From the NCBI GenBank assembly GCA_964555235.1, contig CAZKRU010000054.1, forward strand, positions 1-29,072: DNA of 29,072 nucleotides, written 5' to 3'. This stretch comes from CAZKRU01 sp964555235 (GTDB taxonomy: Bacteria; Verrucomicrobiota; Verrucomicrobiia; Methylacidiphilales; CAMAQI01). A model generated the notes under the pieces. That model made no database searches. It was not told the origin of the DNA and worked only from the letters and a program-made list of their open reading frames with translations. Below, in pieces: positions 14,531 through 22,292 of the stretch (position 1 is its first letter; the number at the start of each line of letters is the position of its first letter). Made by a program: the position numbers and the translations under genes.

Positions 14531-15720
14531 AACGTTTTCTTTCCCCTTTTCTCTTTGCTCTTCTGCTCTTTGCGATCACCTTTCCCTTTCTCTGGCTCAC
14601 GACCTCATACCATCCCCAATCAGGAATTTTGAATTTAAATTTTGACCTCGCGCGAGGATGGAAGTTTTTCTCTGGACTGATTCCGATCCTGATCGCTGTC
14701 TCTGGAATCATGTTGGTCACTCGGGGGATTCGGGCCGTTCCGGCAATCGGTGAAAAATGGAATCTCGTCAGTTCAACCCTTCAGCATTGCGCGCAGCATC
14801 GCTCATTTCCGTTTCTTCTTTTCCTCTTCGCCGGATCCCTCGCCTTTATTCTCAAATCCAATCACCTCAACATCGCCATCATGGTCGGGATCTACATGAT
14901 CCTCACCCTCGGACTCAATATCACCATCGGGATGACCGGACTCCTTGTTCTCGGATATGCCGGATTTTTTGCCCTTGGCGGCTACACCTTTGCCATTCTT
15001 CAGCAATTCTTTCCCGGAGTTACTTGGTGGATGACCCTCCCGCTCGCCATATTAATTGGAACCGTCGCCGGCGTCATCGTCGGACTTCCGTGCCTTCGCT
15101 TGCGGGGGGATTACCTCGCCATCGTGACGCTCGGTTTTGCGGAAAGCTTTCGCGAGTGTACTCGCAATCTCCCGCAACTGACTGGCGGAGACCTCGGAAT
15201 CATTATCCAAGCCTCCTCCAAAATACAACGTCACTTCGGACTCTCGTCGCTGCAATCCGGCTATTTAATTCTTCTCGTCTTCGTTTTTGCCTCCGTCTTT
15301 ATGATCACACGACTTTATCATTCTCCTCTCGGACGCGCATGGAATGCGATCCGCGAAAATGAAGTCGCCGCCAACGCGATGGGGATTTCCGTCGTGAAAC
15401 TCAAACTACTCGCCTTCGCCCTCAGTGCCGGATTCGCCGCACTCGCCGGAGTTCTCTACACGGCGCATATCGGCTTCATCAATCCGGAATCAAGTGCCTT
15501 CGAAAATTCCGTCCTCGTACTCGCCATGGTGATTCTCGGAGGGCTTGGAAGCATTCCGGGAGCCCTGATTGGAAGCGCGCTCCTTTATTTAATCCCAAGT
15601 CTCTTTCGCGACAACCTTCCGGCGCTTGCCGACTACCGACTCTTTCTCTTTGGCGCCATCATGGTCGTCATGATGCTCTACCGTCCCCAAGGAATGCTCG
15701 GCACGAAGGACCGCACATGA
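14527..15720 (+). CDS. livM: Branched-chain amino-acid-type ABC importer permease LivM
   Basis: The ATG at 14527 overlaps the livH stop by four bases. The frame extends upstream to 14437, but that stretch is livH coding DNA. The 397-residue protein has extra N-terminal membrane segments (SPFLFALLLFAITFPFLWL and others) before the core that begins MVGIYMILTLGLNITIGMTG. Core marks are LLVLGYAGFFALGGYTFAIL, LRLRGDYLAIVTLGFAE, WNAIRENEVAANAMGISVVK (coupling loop) and MVILGGLGSIPGALIGS. It pairs with LivH as the second half of the translocation channel. Long LivM forms with extra N-terminal helices are also known from Proteobacteria. Confidence 0.93.
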   Translation: MKRFLSPFLFALLLFAITFPFLWLTTSYHPQSGILNLNFDLARGWKFFSGLIPILIAVSGIMLVTRGIRAVPAIGEKWNLVSSTLQHCAQHRSFPFLLFLFAGSLAFILKSNHLNIAIMVGIYMILTLGLNITIGMTGLLVLGYAGFFALGGYTFAILQQFFPGVTWWMTLPLAILIGTVAGVIVGLPCLRLRGDYLAIVTLGFAESFRECTRNLPQLTGGDLGIIIQASSKIQRHFGLSSLQSGYLILLVFVFASVFMITRLYHSPLGRAWNAIRENEVAANAMGISVVKLKLLAFALSAGFAALAGVLYTAHIGFINPESSAFENSVLVLAMVILGGLGSIPGALIGSALLYLIPSLFRDNLPALADYRLFLFGAIMVVMMLYRPQGMLGTKDRT

Positions 15721-16490
15721 ACCCAATTTTGACGGTTCAGAATCTTTCCAAAAGTTTCGGCGGATTAAAAGCCGTTCAAGAGGTTCAACTCCAGGCGTTT
15801 CCCGGACAAATCCTCAGCGTCATCGGCCCGAATGGCGCGGGGAAAACCACGCTCTTCAATTGCCTTTCCGGATTCTATCGTCCGGATACGGGGACGGTTA
15901 CCCTTGAAAATGAGCCGATTCATGAGCTTCCTCCCCACGAAATCTGTCGACTCGGCATGACACGCACCTTTCAGAATATCCGTCTCTTCGATCGTCTCAC
16001 CGTTCTCGATAACGTCCTCGTTGGCCACTTCAATCGCGAATCCTGGAATCCGTTCGAGCTTCTTTTCCACACCGCAGCACGTCTCAAAAAAGAAAAAGAG
16101 GCTCGGGATGAATCGATGGAATGGCTTCGCTTCGTCGGACTGGAAAATCACGCACACGAAAAATCGTGCAACCTCTCGTATGGATTGCAGCGGCGACTCG
16201 AAATCGCCCGCGCCCTCGCCACGAAACCGAAAGTCCTTCTTCTCGACGAACCGGGCGCTGGAATGAATCCGAATGAAATTGGAAAGATGATCGAGTTAAT
16301 TACCAAAATCCGCGACAAGGGGCTCGCCGTCATTCTGATTGAACACCATATGAAAGTGGTCATGGAAATTTCCCAGACCATTTTGGTCCTCGATCATGGC
16401 GAGGAACTCGCCATCGGGACACCCGCTGAAATTCGAAGTCACCCGGAGGTTATCGCCGCCTACCTCGGCCAACCGGCAAAACCGTCATGA
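15717..16490 (+). CDS. livG: Branched-chain amino-acid-type ABC importer ATPase LivG
   Basis: The 257-residue ATPase carries Walker A GPNGAGKTT, the LivG-specific segment GMTRTFQNIRLFDRLTVLDN, signature LSYGLQRRLEIARALA (LSYGQ in most relatives, here L for Q) and Walker B KVLLLDEPGAGMNP with the switch histidine in LIEHHMKVVME. It forms the asymmetric ATPase pair with LivF on the cytoplasmic face. The start overlaps the livM stop (ATGA). The Q-to-L change in the signature is conservative in position only and may slightly alter ATP contacts. Confidence 0.94.
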   Translation: MNPILTVQNLSKSFGGLKAVQEVQLQAFPGQILSVIGPNGAGKTTLFNCLSGFYRPDTGTVTLENEPIHELPPHEICRLGMTRTFQNIRLFDRLTVLDNVLVGHFNRESWNPFELLFHTAARLKKEKEARDESMEWLRFVGLENHAHEKSCNLSYGLQRRLEIARALATKPKVLLLDEPGAGMNPNEIGKMIELITKIRDKGLAVILIEHHMKVVMEISQTILVLDHGEELAIGTPAEIRSHPEVIAAYLGQPAKPS

Positions 16491-17200
16491 ATCCGCTTCT
16501 CGAACTTCACAACGTTCACTCCGGCTACGGCAACAGCGAAGTCCTGAAAGGAATCCATCTTGAAGTCCTCCCCGGAGAAATTGTCGCGCTGCTCGGAGGA
16601 AACGGCGCCGGGAAAACGACCACCCTTTCAACCATCACCCAACTGATCCCACTCCGCCAAGGAGAAATTCGTTGGCAGGGAACTCCACTCCCCTTCACCT
16701 CGCCAGACCAACTTCTCCGCAAAGGAATCGTCCTCTGTCCGGAAGGTCGCCATATTTTCCCGCTCATGACCGTTGAAGAAAATCTTCGAATCGGAAGTTT
16801 CGCCCGAGATCCGAAACGCGACCCAGCCAAACTCGAAGAAATTTACCAATATTTCCCAAAGCTCGCCGATCGTCGCTCCCAACTTGGCGGAACCCTCAGC
16901 GGCGGAGAGCAACAGATGCTCGCCATCGGACGTTCCCTCATGAGCGAACCGAGTCTTTTAATGCTCGATGAACCGTCCCTCGGACTCGCTCCCTTGATCG
17001 TTGAAAAGATTTTTGAAATCATTCAGTCGATCAATCGCAAAGGGATCCCCATTCTCCTCGTCGAACAAAACGCCCGCCAAGCCCTTCAAATCGCCCATCG
17101 CGGTTACGTCCTCGTCACCGGAGAAATCGCCCTCAGCGACACCGCTTCTCACCTCCTCCAAAGCGACGAAGTCCGAAGAGCCTATCTCGGTGAAGAGTAG
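16487..17200 (+). CDS. livF: Branched-chain amino-acid-type ABC importer ATPase LivF
   Basis: The 237-residue protein is the shorter ATPase of the pair: LLELHNVHSGYGNSEVLKGI, Walker A GGNGAGKTTT, CPEGRHIFPLMTVEENLRIG (typical of LivF), signature LSGGEQQMLAIGRSLM, Walker B LLMLDEPSLGLAP and LVEQNARQAL. The start overlaps livG by four bases and it is the last gene of the operon, ending three bases before a palindromic element that probably terminates transcription. No periplasmic binding protein (LivJ/LivK) gene is present on either side, so the recognition component must be encoded elsewhere. Confidence 0.94.
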   Translation: MNPLLELHNVHSGYGNSEVLKGIHLEVLPGEIVALLGGNGAGKTTTLSTITQLIPLRQGEIRWQGTPLPFTSPDQLLRKGIVLCPEGRHIFPLMTVEENLRIGSFARDPKRDPAKLEEIYQYFPKLADRRSQLGGTLSGGEQQMLAIGRSLMSEPSLLMLDEPSLGLAPLIVEKIFEIIQSINRKGIPILLVEQNARQALQIAHRGYVLVTGEIALSDTASHLLQSDEVRRAYLGEE

Positions 17201-17202
17201 TT

Positions 17203-17262
17203 TTTGGTAGGGCGACCTCTCCGAGGGCGCCGCGGCGGGTTCATCGAACCCGCCCTACCAAA
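17203..17262. terminator. TGGTAGGG-family palindrome acting as likely bidirectional terminator
   Basis: Outer arms TTTGGTAGGGCG (17203-17214) and CGCCCTACCAAA (17251-17262) are perfectly complementary. Inside is a second perfect stem, GGCGGGTTC-ATC-GAACCCGCC (17234-17254), which competes with the right outer arm. The element lies between convergent livF and the phosphatase-like gene, and the latter's stop codon TAG lies within the right arm. Its left half recurs at 10801-10830 and 19510-19542. Confidence 0.6.
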
Positions 17263-17593
17263 TATCCTTGAGATAAAACTCCGTTCCATCGCGAATCAAT
17301 TCGATGAGCTCCGGATCCATGAAGGGATAGTCATCAGGAATCTCCAAAGAAACAATCGGCGGGAGTTCGATTTCTCGAAAAGTCTCTGTAATACGTGTTT
17401 TCTGCGCTTTCTCCATCACCAGAACAAGATCCGCCCACTCCAGATCCTGAGTCGACAATAGACGCTTGCTTTTCCCACTGACCCCTGCCGATCTTACACA
17501 AACTCTCTGATCATTGGCATAAATCTGAGCCGCCGTCGGGCTCCTCCATTGATTTCGTCCACAGACGAATAAGAGGTTGTATTTAGGATTCAT
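17255..17593 (-). CDS. Low-molecular-weight protein tyrosine phosphatase-like protein
   Basis: The 112-residue product begins MNPKYNLLFVCGRNQWRSPT. The catalytic loop C-X5-R-S is present (C11 GRNQW R17 S18), followed by AQIYAN, VRSAGVSG and LEWADLVLVMEKAQKTRI, which match the short LMW-PTP-like family found in many Gram-negative bacteria. The proline-flanked DDYPFMDPELIELI supplies acidic residues that could be the general acid. The substrate is unknown. I prefer the ATG at 17593 with GGAAG 8 bases upstream; an upstream TTG at 17608 also stays open. The stop codon is provided by the adjacent repeat element. Confidence 0.8.
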   Translation of the reverse strand: MNPKYNLLFVCGRNQWRSPTAAQIYANDQRVCVRSAGVSGKSKRLLSTQDLEWADLVLVMEKAQKTRITETFREIELPPIVSLEIPDDYPFMDPELIELIRDGTEFYLKDIW

Positions 17594-17724
17594 CAATACT
17601 TCTTCCAACAGCCGATCAAGAACAGAGTACTTATCACTTTCTACCCATCCAAGAACTCAAACACAACGGCGAAATTGAAACTTCCAACTCGACTAACTCC
17701 AAATGAAGATAAAAACCGGTTTTT

Positions 17725-17793
17725 CGCGCAGAGTTCGCCAAGTCCGCTGAGAAGACGTTTTTTACCCTCTGCGAGCTCGGCGACCTCTGCGCG
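17725..17793 (+). repeat. 69-base inverted-repeat element, copy A
   Basis: The element begins CGCGCAGAG and ends CTCTGCGCG, with T-rich sequence before and AAAAA after. Its arms (about 20 bases, imperfect in this copy) enclose a core containing GCTGAGAAGACG and CCCTCTGCGAGC. Copies of exactly the same length occur at 18786-18854 (inverted) and 28290-28358 (same orientation). This copy lies between the divergent phosphatase-like gene and purU. Confidence 0.85.
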
Positions 17794-17852
17794 GAAAAAT
17801 GGATCCGAATTTTGTTTTTACTTCTCACTCCGATTCCTGCTGAATTTCCCCC

Positions 17853-18716
17853 ATGCAACGTCGCTTCGCCACCCTAACACTGATTGGTACCGATAAAGCC
17901 GGAGTCATTGCCGCCATCACCCAGCTCCTCTTTCGACTGAATGCCAATATTGAAGGCCTCGAAGAACAAGTCCTGCGACGTCAGTTCAGCATGACCCTTC
18001 AAGCGTCATGGCCGGCGAGTGATTTTCATCGGGAACGGATTACCGAAGAGCTTCGCGAGGCGGCTCGTACTCTGGGAATGGAACTCAAACTCCACTTTCC
18101 CACTCCAGGCCACAAACGACTGGCAATTTTGGTAACGAAAGAATCGCACGTTTTGAAAGCCCTTCTCGCTGCTACTGGAAAATTTCCCCGGACGCGCATG
18201 AATCAAATCGGAGCGGAACCGGTCGTCGTGATTGGAAGTCGCCCCGATCTCGCTCCGCTCGCACGTCAGGCCAAACTCCCCTTCCACCTTGTCAACTCCC
18301 GCGATCGAGTTGAAGCCGAAAACGAAACCCTGGCTCTTCTGGATCGCTATGAAGTAGATTTTGTCGTTCTCGCCCGGTACATGAAAATTCTCTCACCGAA
18401 CTTCGTCTGGCGTTGGAAAAATAAAATTATCAACATTCATCCATCACTTCTCCCCGCCTTTCCCGGCGCGAACGCCTATCGCCAAGCGTATGAAAAGGGG
18501 GTCAAAATTGTGGGCGTCACCGCGCATCTCGTCACCCCGAGTCTCGACGAAGGACCGATTCTCACTCAAGACGCTCTCAAAATTAAACCGGAAGAATCTC
18601 TCGCCAGTATCGTTAAGCGCGGACAAGCCCTCGAATCCAAATGCCTCCTGCGCGCCCTGAAAGCCGTAATCTCCAAGCGTCTCGACGTCCATTGGGGTCG
18701 GGTTTTCGGGATCTGA
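17853..18716 (+). CDS. purU: Formyltetrahydrofolate deformylase
   Basis: PurU hydrolyses 10-formyltetrahydrofolate to tetrahydrofolate and formate, balancing one-carbon pools. The 287-residue protein has an N-terminal ACT domain (FATLTLIGTDKAGVIAAITQ onwards) and a C-terminal formyltransferase-fold domain. The catalytic triad is in place: N194 and H196 in KIINIHPSLLPAFPGANAY, and D232 in SLDEGPI. The stretch usually reading VISNHPDL is here VVIGSRPDL, so the typical Asn-His pair is lost. The catalytic triad suggests it remains active, though substrate binding might differ. No Shine-Dalgarno is obvious. The gene is bracketed by two copies of the 69-base repeat. Confidence 0.92.
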   Translation: MQRRFATLTLIGTDKAGVIAAITQLLFRLNANIEGLEEQVLRRQFSMTLQASWPASDFHRERITEELREAARTLGMELKLHFPTPGHKRLAILVTKESHVLKALLAATGKFPRTRMNQIGAEPVVVIGSRPDLAPLARQAKLPFHLVNSRDRVEAENETLALLDRYEVDFVVLARYMKILSPNFVWRWKNKIINIHPSLLPAFPGANAYRQAYEKGVKIVGVTAHLVTPSLDEGPILTQDALKIKPEESLASIVKRGQALESKCLLRALKAVISKRLDVHWGRVFGI

Positions 18717-18785
18717 TCTCTCGCGAAGCAAAAGCCCATGGGTGTAGGGGCAAAACAAGGAAGAGAACTACGGAAAGGATTTTTT

Positions 18786-18854
18786 CGCGCAGAGATCGCC
18801 GTGTTCGCAGTGGGCAAAAAAGATTTTCTCGGCGGACTCGGCGATCTCTGCGCG
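18786..18854 (-). repeat. 69-base inverted-repeat element, copy B (inverted)
   Basis: The arms CGCGCAGAGATCGCC and GGCGATCTCTGCGCG are a perfect 15-base inverted repeat, extended by TTTTT on the left and AAAAAA on the right to 20 paired bases. The core reads in the opposite direction to copies A and C (GGCGGACTC for GAGTCCGCC). It lies between convergent purU and the adenosyltransferase gene, where a hairpin followed by T residues on either strand could terminate both transcripts. Confidence 0.85.
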
Positions 18855-18904
18855 AAAAAACTGCTTACTTGTTCTTTAGGAGTTCGCGAGAGCTGACGTC
18901 CACT

Positions 18905-19450
18905 CTACTGGTTGGATTCATTCTCGTAACGCCGAGCCTCAAGCCAAAGCAAGTCAGAAAGTCGGTTGAGCGTTTGAAGGAGTCTCGGTCCGTATTCCGG
19001 ATTGAGTTGATCCCCCAATCCGACTAGACAACGTTCGGCATGACGGGTTCCGGTGCGAGCAAAGTCCAACGCCGCCGCCACCGGAGTCGCTCCCGGAGTC
19101 GCCCATTTTTCAAAATTAAAACCACGCGCTTCGAGCGAGGCGATTCTCTCATCCAAAACCGCAAGGAAGGCCGGGGAGGGCTTTGGAATTTTTGAATCCT
19201 GATAACGTTGAAAATCCTCGGGAGCCACCGCAACGGCCCCCATGAGATTCACCAACTCCTCTTGAATCGATTCCAAAAACGCGCGGAATTCCAACTCCGT
19301 CTCCGCCAGTTGCGCTTTCACAAGACCGAGACGCGCATTGAGTTCATCTAACCAACCGTTCGCCTCGATCCGAGGATCTTCTTTGCGAAGCCGACGATTA
19401 AAAAGAAGCCCCGTGGTCCCATCATCTCCGGTACGAGTGGCAATCGACAT
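18905..19450 (-). CDS. pduO: PduO-type cob(I)alamin adenosyltransferase
   Basis: The enzyme adds the 5'-deoxyadenosyl group of ATP to cob(I)alamin to make coenzyme B12. The ATP-binding N-terminus reads IATRTGDDGTTGLLFNRRLR, followed by EANGWLDELNARLGLV, and the helical bundle ends with GTRHAERCLVGLGDQLNPEY and TLNRLSDLLWLEARR. These match the TRxGDxGxT, DELN, RxxER and NRLSD motifs of the family. The usual R-EKDD becomes RLRKEDP. I take the ATG at 19450 (181 residues); a TTG two codons upstream is also open. It implies use or salvage of cobalamin by the host. No B12-dependent mutase gene is in the window. Confidence 0.92.
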   Translation of the reverse strand: MSIATRTGDDGTTGLLFNRRLRKEDPRIEANGWLDELNARLGLVKAQLAETELEFRAFLESIQEELVNLMGAVAVAPEDFQRYQDSKIPKPSPAFLAVLDERIASLEARGFNFEKWATPGATPVAAALDFARTGTRHAERCLVGLGDQLNPEYGPRLLQTLNRLSDLLWLEARRYENESNQ

Positions 19451-19509
19451 TCTCAAACCATAAACCTCCAGCGATAAATAACCAACTTCAAATTTGCTCT
19501 AACGAATGA

Positions 19510-19586
19510 TTGGTAGGGAGACCTCTCCGAGGGCGCCGGCGCTTTAGAAATCTCATCATGGGGACGAGTGGCGGGGCCCCTACAAT
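19510..19586 (+). repeat. TGGTAGGG-family intergenic repeat
   Basis: It begins TTGGTAGGGAGACCTCTCCG and continues with AGGGCGCCGG, the same left half as at 17203 and 10801. The right end GGGGCCCCTACAATT is a related but diverged arm that pairs imperfectly with the left end. It lies upstream of the SGNH hydrolase gene, between the divergent adenosyltransferase and hydrolase genes. Confidence 0.7.
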
Positions 19587-19607
19587 TTAGTTTTTTGAGA
19601 ATATCCC

Positions 19608-19636
19608 TTGATTTTTGGTGAAAACGAATTAATAAT
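19608..19636 (+). promoter_or_regulatory. Candidate promoter of the SGNH hydrolase gene
   Basis: TTGATT (19608-19613) is followed after 17 bases by AATAAT (19631-19636) within a markedly AT-rich stretch (19600-19665), in contrast to the flanking GC-rich repeat. This is consistent with a sigma-70 type promoter roughly 90 bases before the ATG at 19722. Other AT-rich hexamers nearby would fit nearly as well. Confidence 0.35.
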
Positions 19637-19721
19637 TATTAAATTAATTTATATTCTTATGCTTCACCGCTTCAACTTCACTCCTCAACTCAACCCCTAA
19701 CGCCTCTCCTTTTAAAAATTT

Positions 19722-20498
19722 ATGAAAAAATGTTCCTCCGTGATTCTTCTCGCTTGTCTGGGTGCTTTCTCTTTATTCGCCGCAGATCAACCGACTCCTG
19801 CTTCTGTGACCGTAGCGCCCCCTTCCAGCGGGAGCAAAAAGGCGATCACCCCTGTTCCCAAGACCGATGAAAAATTCACAAAACGGCATCAGCTCCTTTT
19901 GGAACGTGCAAAGAATGGTCCGTACGACCTTTTGTTTTTAGGAGACTCCATCACCCAACATTGGGAGGAGAAGGGTCTGGTGGCATGGAACGCGAATTAC
20001 CAAAAATATAAGGCGGCGAATTTCGGCATCGGAGGGGATGGAACTCAGAACGTTTTGTGGCGTATCGAAAATGGCGAACTCGACGGCCTGCAGCCCAAGG
20101 TTGTCGTTCTTATGATTGGAACCAATAACAGTGGAGGCAGTACCGGAGCGGAAATTGCCGAAGCCAATGCCCTCATCATCAAAAAAGTTCAGGAGAAAAT
20201 TCCGAATGTGAAGGTTCTTTTACTCGGCATTTTCCCTCGTGGACCTCGCCAGGCGAAGGACGGCTCGATGGATGACGGCGTAAAGCGGATGGAGGCGATT
20301 AATTCTGCGAATGTGGAATTGGCGAAATTGGAGAATGGAAAAACCATCCGTTTTCTCAACATCAACAGCAAATTTCTTGATGCGAATGGAAAGATTCCTG
20401 ACGACCTCATGCCCGATCAGCTTCACCCCGGTCCCAAAGGCTATGAAATTTGGGCAACCGCCATGCAGCCGCTTTTGGATGAGATGATGACGAAGTAG
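19722..20498 (+). CDS. Secreted SGNH/GDSL-family hydrolase (PAF acetylhydrolase-like)
   Basis: The 258-residue protein starts with a signal peptide (MKKCSSVILLACLGAFSLFA, likely cleavage near AA-D). It has all four SGNH blocks: LLFLGDSITQHW (Ser76), FGIGGDGTQNVLWRI (block II Gly), MIGTNN (Asn135) and DQLHPGPKGYEIWA (Asp232, His235). The spacing and NVLWRIENGELDG resemble the platelet-activating factor acetylhydrolase IB-like subgroup used as carbohydrate or lipid esterases. Location is periplasm or outside. The substrate is unknown; deacetylation of polysaccharides is a common role of bacterial relatives. It stands alone with its own AT-rich promoter region. Confidence 0.9.
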   Translation: MKKCSSVILLACLGAFSLFAADQPTPASVTVAPPSSGSKKAITPVPKTDEKFTKRHQLLLERAKNGPYDLLFLGDSITQHWEEKGLVAWNANYQKYKAANFGIGGDGTQNVLWRIENGELDGLQPKVVVLMIGTNNSGGSTGAEIAEANALIIKKVQEKIPNVKVLLLGIFPRGPRQAKDGSMDDGVKRMEAINSANVELAKLENGKTIRFLNINSKFLDANGKIPDDLMPDQLHPGPKGYEIWATAMQPLLDEMMTK

Positions 20499-20582
20499 AA
20501 GGGAGGGTCATGAAGACTCATCCCTTTTATCTACTTTTGAAGGGATTTCCATAAGAGACCCAATCATCGATTTAATGCAATA

Positions 20583-21098
20583 CTAGATATTAGGGATACG
20601 TCCCCAGTGACTCTTTCGGGATACGTCCCCAGTTACTCTTGCTTTTGCTTTGATTTGATCGAGCACTTTTCCCAACGGAGAAGGCTTCATGTCATATCGA
20701 TTTTGATCGTCAACATACCAGTCAACTTCGTTACCTTTGATTGGACGTAGTGACAAATGCCAGTTCGATCCCGTCCATAATGCGTCATCTTTCTTCAGGA
20801 AAGCAATAAATCGGCCCCTTGAAAGCGGGCATTGGGCGCAAATGAAGGTTTCCGATCCGTAAATAGTAAAATCCTTCGGAATGGCTCCTTTAAGAAGAGT
20901 CTCAACCGCTGCCTTTCCCATCTGGCGGTAAGTCCATGTCTTTCCGTTCGTATCAGATTCGCGGACATCTGTAATTGTGATGATCGCAATCACATCCGCT
21001 TTTTGAATCATTTCATCCTTGGTCTGAAAGTACGCTTTTGCTGACGCTTCCTGACTGAGCGCACAGAGACATAGAAGGAAGCTGAAAATGATCTTCAT
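20583..21098 (-). CDS. Secreted protein of unknown function whose C-terminus is supplied by a repeat
   Basis: I do not recognise the family with confidence. From the ATG at 21098 (171 residues) the protein has a signal peptide (MKIIFSFLLCLCALSQEASA), then a beta-rich domain with ADVIAIITITDVRES, ETLLKGAIPKDFTIYG and ETFICAQCPLSRGRFIAFLK, containing a CAQC pair. This layout is seen in small secreted proteins that resemble TIMP/NTR-like or DUF-type domains, but I cannot prove it. The last 17 residues or so (VTGDVSRKSHWGRIPNI) are encoded by two tandem copies of a 25-base repeat in different frames, so the natural C-terminus was probably replaced. Confidence 0.7.
   Translation of the reverse strand: MKIIFSFLLCLCALSQEASAKAYFQTKDEMIQKADVIAIITITDVRESDTNGKTWTYRQMGKAAVETLLKGAIPKDFTIYGSETFICAQCPLSRGRFIAFLKKDDALWTGSNWHLSLRPIKGNEVDWYVDDQNRYDMKPSPLGKVLDQIKAKARVTGDVSRKSHWGRIPNI
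20593..20642. repeat. Tandem 25-base direct repeat containing GGGATACGTCCCC
   Basis: Two adjacent units, 20593-20617 and 20618-20642, match at 23 of 25 positions. Each begins with GGGATACGTCCCCAGT. The inverse form, ACTGGGGACGTATCCC, is reminiscent of short repeats found beside IS200-like/RAYT transposases in many genomes. No transposase is visible nearby. The repeats form the 3' end of the secreted-protein gene. Confidence 0.8.
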
Positions 21099-21331
21099 AT
21101 TTTTACCGAACAGCCATTCAACCAACTCCGAAATTCTTTGGACCAGATTGTTCCAATTAAATTGTCACGAAAAAACGACCGCTTCAAGGATTATCCCAAA
21201 ATCGTTTCTCGGAAGAGCCCATTGCCGACCGATGAACTTTGCTTTCGCGTCATTTCGCGTGTTTCGCGGGCAAATTCATCCCTCGGTTCAGAGTTTGACA
21301 GGTTGAATTTCGATCCCGAGGATATCACGCC

Positions 21332-22291
21332 ATGGCAGACCCTATCCTTAAAGTCGATCAGATCACGCACCGGTACGAAGAGCGCGTGGCTCTCGATGCA
21401 CTTTCCTTTGATGTCGCTCCGGGTGAAATTTTTGGCCTTCTCGGCCCCAATGGCAGCGGAAAAACAACGCTCTTTCGTATTCTCTCGACCCTCATGGAGG
21501 CGGATGCAGGGGAAGTCATTCTCGATCAAAAACGTCTCACTCAGGAACCCGAAGCGTTTCGGGAGCGTCTCGGTGTCGTCTTTCAATCACCGAGCCTTGA
21601 TCCCAAGCTGACCGTTGGCGAAAACCTCACGCACCAAGGCCATCTTTACGGAATCCGCGGCGAAACCCTTCACCGCCGCATGGATCTCCTTCTCTCACAA
21701 TTTCGAATCAATGATCGCTTCAACGAGCGGGTCGAAAAACTTTCCGGCGGACTCAAGCGCCGGGTCGAAATCGCCAAAGCGCTTCTTCACCATCCCAAAG
21801 TCCTTCTTCTCGACGAACCGAGCACCGGCTTAGATCCCGGAGCGCGACGCGAACTTTGGAGCTTCCTCCATCACGTCAACTCCGAGGAGAAGGTCACGAT
21901 TCTCGTCACCACGCATCTCATGGACGAAGCCGAGCGCTGTCACCGTCTTCTCCTTCTCGACAAAGGCCTCAAAATCTCGCTCGATACACCCGTTGCCTTA
22001 AAAGCAAAAGTCACCGGCACCGTCATTACCGCCCGCTGTGCGGATCCGGAAAAACTTCAATCCGAAGTGCGCGGACGTTTCGAAGTCGGGACCGTCGTCG
22101 TCGATGATGAATTGAGACTGGAATGGAATCACACTGCCGGAACTCAATCGCCCTCCGAATTTGTCGGCAAGCTCCTGGAGCTTTTCCGCACGGAGATCAC
22201 CTCGATCACCTTGGCGCAGCCGACGCTGGAGGATGTTTTCATTCATCTGACGGGACATGAGTTTTTTGTTGAAGAACCGGAGGAGAATTAA
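21332..22291 (+). CDS. ABC-2 exporter ATP-binding protein (DrrA/NodI type)
   Basis: The 319-residue ATPase has Walker A GPNGSGKTT, QSPSLDPKLTVGENL, signature LSGGLKRRVEIAKALL, Walker B KVLLLDEPSTGLDPGARREL with an intact glutamate, and the switch histidine in VTTHLMDEAE. The C-terminal extension (TGTVITARCADPEKL, ITLAQPTLEDVFIHLTG) is typical of the DrrA/NodI family. GAGGAT lies 8 bases before the ATG. The permease gene starts 2 bases after the stop. With SCO, DUF420 and ferredoxin genes downstream, it is likely to serve respiratory oxidase assembly or export of a related cofactor or metal. Confidence 0.93.
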   Translation: MADPILKVDQITHRYEERVALDALSFDVAPGEIFGLLGPNGSGKTTLFRILSTLMEADAGEVILDQKRLTQEPEAFRERLGVVFQSPSLDPKLTVGENLTHQGHLYGIRGETLHRRMDLLLSQFRINDRFNERVEKLSGGLKRRVEIAKALLHHPKVLLLDEPSTGLDPGARRELWSFLHHVNSEEKVTILVTTHLMDEAERCHRLLLLDKGLKISLDTPVALKAKVTGTVITARCADPEKLQSEVRGRFEVGTVVVDDELRLEWNHTAGTQSPSEFVGKLLELFRTEITSITLAQPTLEDVFIHLTGHEFFVEEPEEN

Positions 22292-22292
22292 G

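Noticed and set aside
17204..17461. An 85-codon frame beginning MVGRPLRGRRGG
   Set aside because: The N-terminus is encoded by the TGGTAGGG repeat, and the similar MVGQPLRGRR occurs in the vapB extension; the remainder is antisense to the phosphatase-like gene.
20499..20560. Possible intrinsic terminator after the SGNH hydrolase (GGGTCATGA...TCATCCCTTTT)
   Set aside because: The arms pair only with a two-base bulge and the T run is short, so support was too weak.
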